In this document: piece by piece, positions 60,825 to 64,000 of the stretch
How the letters are laid out: every line of letters starts with the position of its first letter
Numbering within the stretch: position 1 is the stretch's first letter
Assembly: GCA_022316685.1 (NCBI GenBank)
Contig: JAKJHU010000005.1
Span: 17,090,707-17,154,706, forward strand
DNA: 64,000 nt
Direction of reading: 5' to 3'
DNA from: Progne subis subis
Taxonomy: Eukaryota > Chordata > Aves > Passeriformes > Hirundinidae
Program-made: the position numbers and the translations under genes
The notes under the pieces: generated by a model
What the model saw: only the letters and a program-made list of their open reading frames with translations
What the model was told of the DNA's origin: nothing
Databases searched by the model: none

Positions 60825-62806
60825 GTGTGTAATTTTGCTGCTTAAATGTTGACACTTGCCCGTGGCACTTATACTTGTTCTCACGAGGCTTGCTCAGTTT
60901 TGCACACTTCCTAGTTTAGAGGTGTGTCTGTGTACATGCCTGTAAATACATATATAAATACCCAAATGCACATGTGTATATCTGTATCTTTTTAGCATTT
61001 CTCATTTGTGAAAAATTGCCATTGTGGGATTTTTAATCAATAGATTGCTCATGGTTTTTTCTGCATAATTTCCTACAGCATGCATAATCTCATTGAATTC
61101 CACAGATACTGAGCTACAGGTGGACTTCCGTTTTAGTTCAAAATGTTAACAAGCACGTAAATCTGAATAATGAAATTGCTCTGTGTAACAATAGATAATG
61201 TTACTTGATACTGTTTGCAAGTTCTATTTGCATTGTCAATTGGTTTTAAGATGCCTGTCTCCTGCATGCATTGACTGGAATGAAGATCTCTGAAGTTCTG
61301 TATAGATCTGAAAAATGAAATTCCTTAAAAGCTGAATTCAGAAGACATCAAATACTTTAAAATCAGAGTTTTGTTATTCCAGATTTCAGATGTTTCAGTT
61401 CTACAAGGGTGTGTGCAAAGCTGAGTCTGTCCCAGGCACTTTTTCTTTTTTCACATGCTTTGATTAATCTCTAGCATTAGTTGAGACTGATTTCATTCAT
61501 TAGCTGGGATTGCAGGTTATGCCAGAGTGTATCACTGAAGTCTGAGCATTCTTTGGAATGCACTGCTAAAATGTACACAAGCCTCAGTCACACCAGTATG
61601 TTGCTCGGATCATCTGGAGTGGCTGACAAACTGCCTCCTTTCCTTATGTCTGCTGCACATGTTACAGCAATACCACTAGAAAAAGGATCATCTGTTTTGA
61701 TCCCCAAAGAAAATATTAAACCAATTATTATAGAATCACAATGGAGGAGGACCTCCATTGTGATTCTATAATATCCTGTTTCTTGTGTTTAATGTTAGAT
61801 TTAAGAAAGTTTGTTAAACTGATGTACATATTAAAGACATGCTAAATATGACACAATGTCATTATAATATCAGTCTAAGTATAAAATAACGAAAAACATG
61901 ACTTTAAGATTTTCTCAATTTTTCTGTAACCTAATTCAATCAAAAATTTGCAATGTAGTTACAGAAAATAGAACCCCAGATAAGTCAGAAACTAATAAAA
62001 ATGTTATATTTATCACGTCTTTCACACAGAATCCAAAATGCAACAGTATGAGCACTAAAAATCAATCTTCAAATTTATGGACTTGCACAGTGTTGACTTG
62101 TAAATGCATCTTTTCCTAAGATTACCAGTCGATATTTGTACTTGTGGAAAGACAACTGGGAAGTGGTTCACTTTTTAAAGAATGCTGCTCCTTAAAGCAT
62201 TCAGAATACTTGGAGATGAGTTATGAAGATTAGCTACAGAAAATTACCAACAGAATGAATTGCAGTTTAAGAATAAATACATTACTTAACAAGAGGTGGG
62301 TGTGTAAATAGTTCAGCCCATGACAACAACATTCCTAAAATTTACGTTTGTTCCTATTCCTAAAATTTGCAAATACAGTGTTTAGGTGTTTGACTTGAAC
62401 CCTAAACTCTTTTCCCAAAAGAACTCCTGGATAAGATTCCATTTTCCCATGAATTTGTTGCAGAATTTAAGTCGCTTACCATAGAAATTACGCATATCAT
62501 TTTTCTTTGTTACTCATTCTCAAATTTTCACCTGGGAAACAATAAAAGGTGCGGCAAGAAAGGGACACAGTGTGTTAACTTCCATTTTTCATGCCACTTA
62601 TGCCAAAAGTTACCTCAGCCATTCTACAACAATGTAGGTGCGAGAAGACCCAAGTCACTTAATTTCGACATCTGGGGCCGAAAAAGTAAAGGTCTGTAAA
62701 ATCCAGCACACTTTGCAGCATTTACAAAGAGATGAAGCCTCTGTGTTAGTCTGTAAGCCAATGTTAACACTTCCTTTTCTTGATGATTTGTCGTGCGCTC
62801 ACGCAG
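60825..62806 (+). other. EPB41L2: Intron (1982 bp) with a perfect inverted repeat
   Basis: GTGTGT donor and CACGCAG acceptor. It holds the 22-bp-arm inverted repeat at 61726-61773. The open frame at 61481-61771 overlaps that repeat and has no splice-compatible reading, so it is not called. Confidence 0.75.
61726..61773. repeat. Perfect inverted repeat: 22-bp arms, 4-nt loop
   Basis: Bases 61726-61747 and 61752-61773 are exact reverse complements, checked base by base, with loop AGGA. The arms contain TAGAATCACAATGGAGG, which resembles the antisense CR1 3' terminus, so the structure may come from a palindromic CR1 end or from a small foldback element. In RNA it would form an uninterrupted hairpin. 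Confidence 0.93.
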
Positions 62807-62839
62807 GTGGAATACGAAGAGGAGGGAGCACAGCAGAAG
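62807..62839 (+). CDS. EPB41L2: EPB41L2 candidate 33-nt alternative microexon
   Basis: The segment encodes VEYEEEGAQQK, phase 0 on both sides, between CACGCAG (ends 62806) and GTGCTT (62840). It would extend the Glu run that ends the preceding cassette exon. The acceptor has a modest pyrimidine tract and the donor is weak at positions +3 to +5, which fits regulated splicing but also fits a chance match. Support is frame, acidic composition and position only. Confidence 0.45.
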
Positions 62840-63070
62840 GTGCTTGGTTGTTCTTTTACAATTGAACCTGGCTGTGGCTGCCTGCCTTGTTAACACCCTA
62901 CATTTTCTGTGGGTTTTGTCTGAACAGTGCCTTTTCACCTCACCATTTTATTTCCTTTATTTAACCGTCTGATTGTAAGGGTCCTTTTTTTTTTACTTGC
63001 TGGTCCATTTTATGTTCTTTACGTTTTGTTTTGTTTTTGTTTTGTTTGTTTATGTGGCTCAATTTCACAG
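62840..63070 (+). other. EPB41L2: Short intron (231 bp) before the last visible exon
   Basis: If the microexon is real, this intron runs GTGCTT to TTCACAG and carries a T/G-rich tract (TTTTG repeats near 63026-63050) ahead of the acceptor. If the microexon is false, it is simply the 3' end of a longer intron. Confidence 0.5.
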
Positions 63071-63133
63071 ATCAGTTCCTTGAGAGTAGACGGGGAAAAT
63101 ATTTATGTCAGACATAGCAATTTAATGTTGGAG
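63071..63133 (+). CDS. EPB41L2: EPB41L2 exon at the start of the spectrin-actin-binding side (21 codons)
   Basis: A 63-nt phase 0-0 exon encodes ISSLRVDGENIYVRHSNLML plus E. SLRV-[DE]-G-[DE]-NIYVRHSNLMLE is a nearly invariant peptide of 4.1G just before the spectrin-actin-binding region; family exons here are of this length. The acceptor is TTCACAG to 63070 and the donor is GTTTGT at 63134. This is the last exon in the window. Confidence 0.96.
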
Positions 63134-64000
63134 GTTTGTATGTAATACAAAAAGTACTCTCCATTCTCACGGGCTGCCAGGCTGCATGGGATGGGAGGTC
63201 ACCTGCAGGCTGTTATGGACACAATGCATGAAGTGCATGGGGAAAACCAGCTTGGAAATGTTGCATGTTGCCATTCTAGTTTCTGAGTTTAAAAAAAAAC
63301 AAAAAACAAAAAACAAATGCAAAATAACCACAACCAACCCTCAGCTTGAAAATTCAATGTAAATCTGTGTATTTTTGCTAAATGTTTTCAAGGTGGCAAC
63401 TGGGAATAATAGCCCTATTTAGAGCAGACACATGGGTGCAATTCATAATTCTTTTTGTACATTGGACCTCAATGTTTGCATCTTCTGTTGAGTAGAGTTT
63501 CCATCTTTTGCCAGTTTAATCAGCCTTCCTCAAATATGTTAACTGAATAAACAGAGTTAGTAAGGGGCAAGCAGTAGAAGTATAGAAAACTAATTCTGCT
63601 TCTGACACTATTTTAGGAACATTGAGAAATGATGCAAGGATCAGATATTCAAAGGAGTGTTTGGATATCTTCTGAAATATATTTGCTTTATTTTTTCCTT
63701 TTCAAGTGGAAGTAAATTTTGCTTCTTGAAGGTTGGTTTGCATTGCAGATGAGCAACAGCAAAGAGCTTTGAATACAATGTTCATGTGTAGTGCCTTGTC
63801 ACTGAAGTCGAGATTTTTTTTAATAAGGAGTTTCATACAGATCACTAATCTCAATTACTTTATCAGAAACTGTCTGTAGTTATTAGTATCATTTAACTTG
63901 TGGTTAATAACTTAAGCTAATAACCAAAGATGTTTTAAAAAATCCTACTGCTGTTTTTATTTTATTCATCCAGATGGGGCTATAAATAATTCCCTTTGTC
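63134..64000 (+). other. EPB41L2: Intron, incomplete at the window end
   Basis: Non-coding sequence continues to the window end. An A-rich run with C interruptions lies at 63291-63317. No further EPB41L2 exon was recognised before 64000. Confidence 0.85.
63291..63317. repeat. A-rich (A5-9 C)n low-complexity tract
   Basis: Runs of five to nine A are separated by single C. This is an ordinary low-complexity tract. Confidence 0.85.

Larger units (their letters stand above)
21404..63133 (+). other. EPB41L2: EPB41L2 (protein 4.1G) gene, partial: first coding exon to end of last visible exon
   Basis: Protein 4.1G is a cytoskeletal adaptor that links membrane proteins to spectrin and actin beneath the plasma membrane. 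Splicing the exons listed below gives one uninterrupted frame of 603 codons through 58631. It then continues in frame through two optional exons and a 21-codon exon ending at 63133. The N-terminus (MTTEVGSETEVKKD) and the headpiece motif around residues 75-92 match what I recall of vertebrate 4.1G rather than 4.1R, 4.1N or 4.1B. All introns are GT-AG and exon phases are mutually compatible. The spectrin-actin-binding remainder and the C-terminal domain lie outside the window. The 5' non-coding exon and promoter are not seen and probably lie upstream of position 1. Confidence 0.95.

Noticed and set aside
61481..61771. Possible extra EPB41L2 exon (96-codon open frame)
   Set aside because: The nearest CAG, just before GTTATGCC, read in phase 0 meets a stop within about ten codons, and the frame runs into the perfect inverted repeat.

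Overview
The window is vertebrate nuclear DNA, most likely from a bird and probably a passerine. Several kinds of evidence agree. The DNA is AT-rich with large introns and GT-AG exons. There are at least seven CR1 LINE copies, the dominant avian retroposon, in both orientations. One short element has a tRNA-Ile-like head joined to a CR1-like tail, the architecture of the finch SINE usually called TguSINE1. The only gene is a clear orthologue of EPB41L2 (protein 4.1G), read on the + strand.

Layout. Positions 1-21403 hold no coding exon and are read as the 5' intron or upstream region of EPB41L2, opened by a CR1 copy at 1-750. The first coding exon is at 21404-21879 (ATG at 21418). Eleven well-supported constitutive exons follow: 22893-23105, 36121-36225, 40662-40704, 46379-46454, 47943-48161, 48600-48687, 49984-50136, 51203-51300, 55563-55735, 58453-58631 and 63071-63133. 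All join in frame. They encode the N-terminal headpiece, the complete FERM domain (about residues 205-487), the FERM-adjacent (FA) region, and the start of the linker toward the spectrin-actin-binding region. The rest of that region and the C-terminal domain lie beyond position 64000, so the gene is partial here.

Two further in-frame, phase-0 exons look alternatively spliced. One is a 633-nt cassette (60192-60824), or 648 nt from an upstream tandem acceptor at 60177. It encodes an acidic segment followed by a long hydrophobic stretch. The other is a 33-nt microexon (62807-62839) with a weak donor. A 4.1G isoform carrying the large cassette would have a membrane-inserting segment between the FERM/FA module and the spectrin-actin region; this is the most interesting coding observation in the window.

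The remaining sequence is intronic. It contains CR1 copies, the SINE, simple repeats, a 22-bp-arm perfect inverted repeat at 61726-61773, a 15-bp hairpin at 34655-34690, and an isolated CpG-dense patch at about 34258-34405. I see no complete second gene, no RNA gene that looks functional, and nothing prokaryotic or CRISPR-like. No wholly new biological system is evident. All exon boundaries are read by eye from splice sites, reading frame and remembered family sequence; no alignment or transcript data were available.
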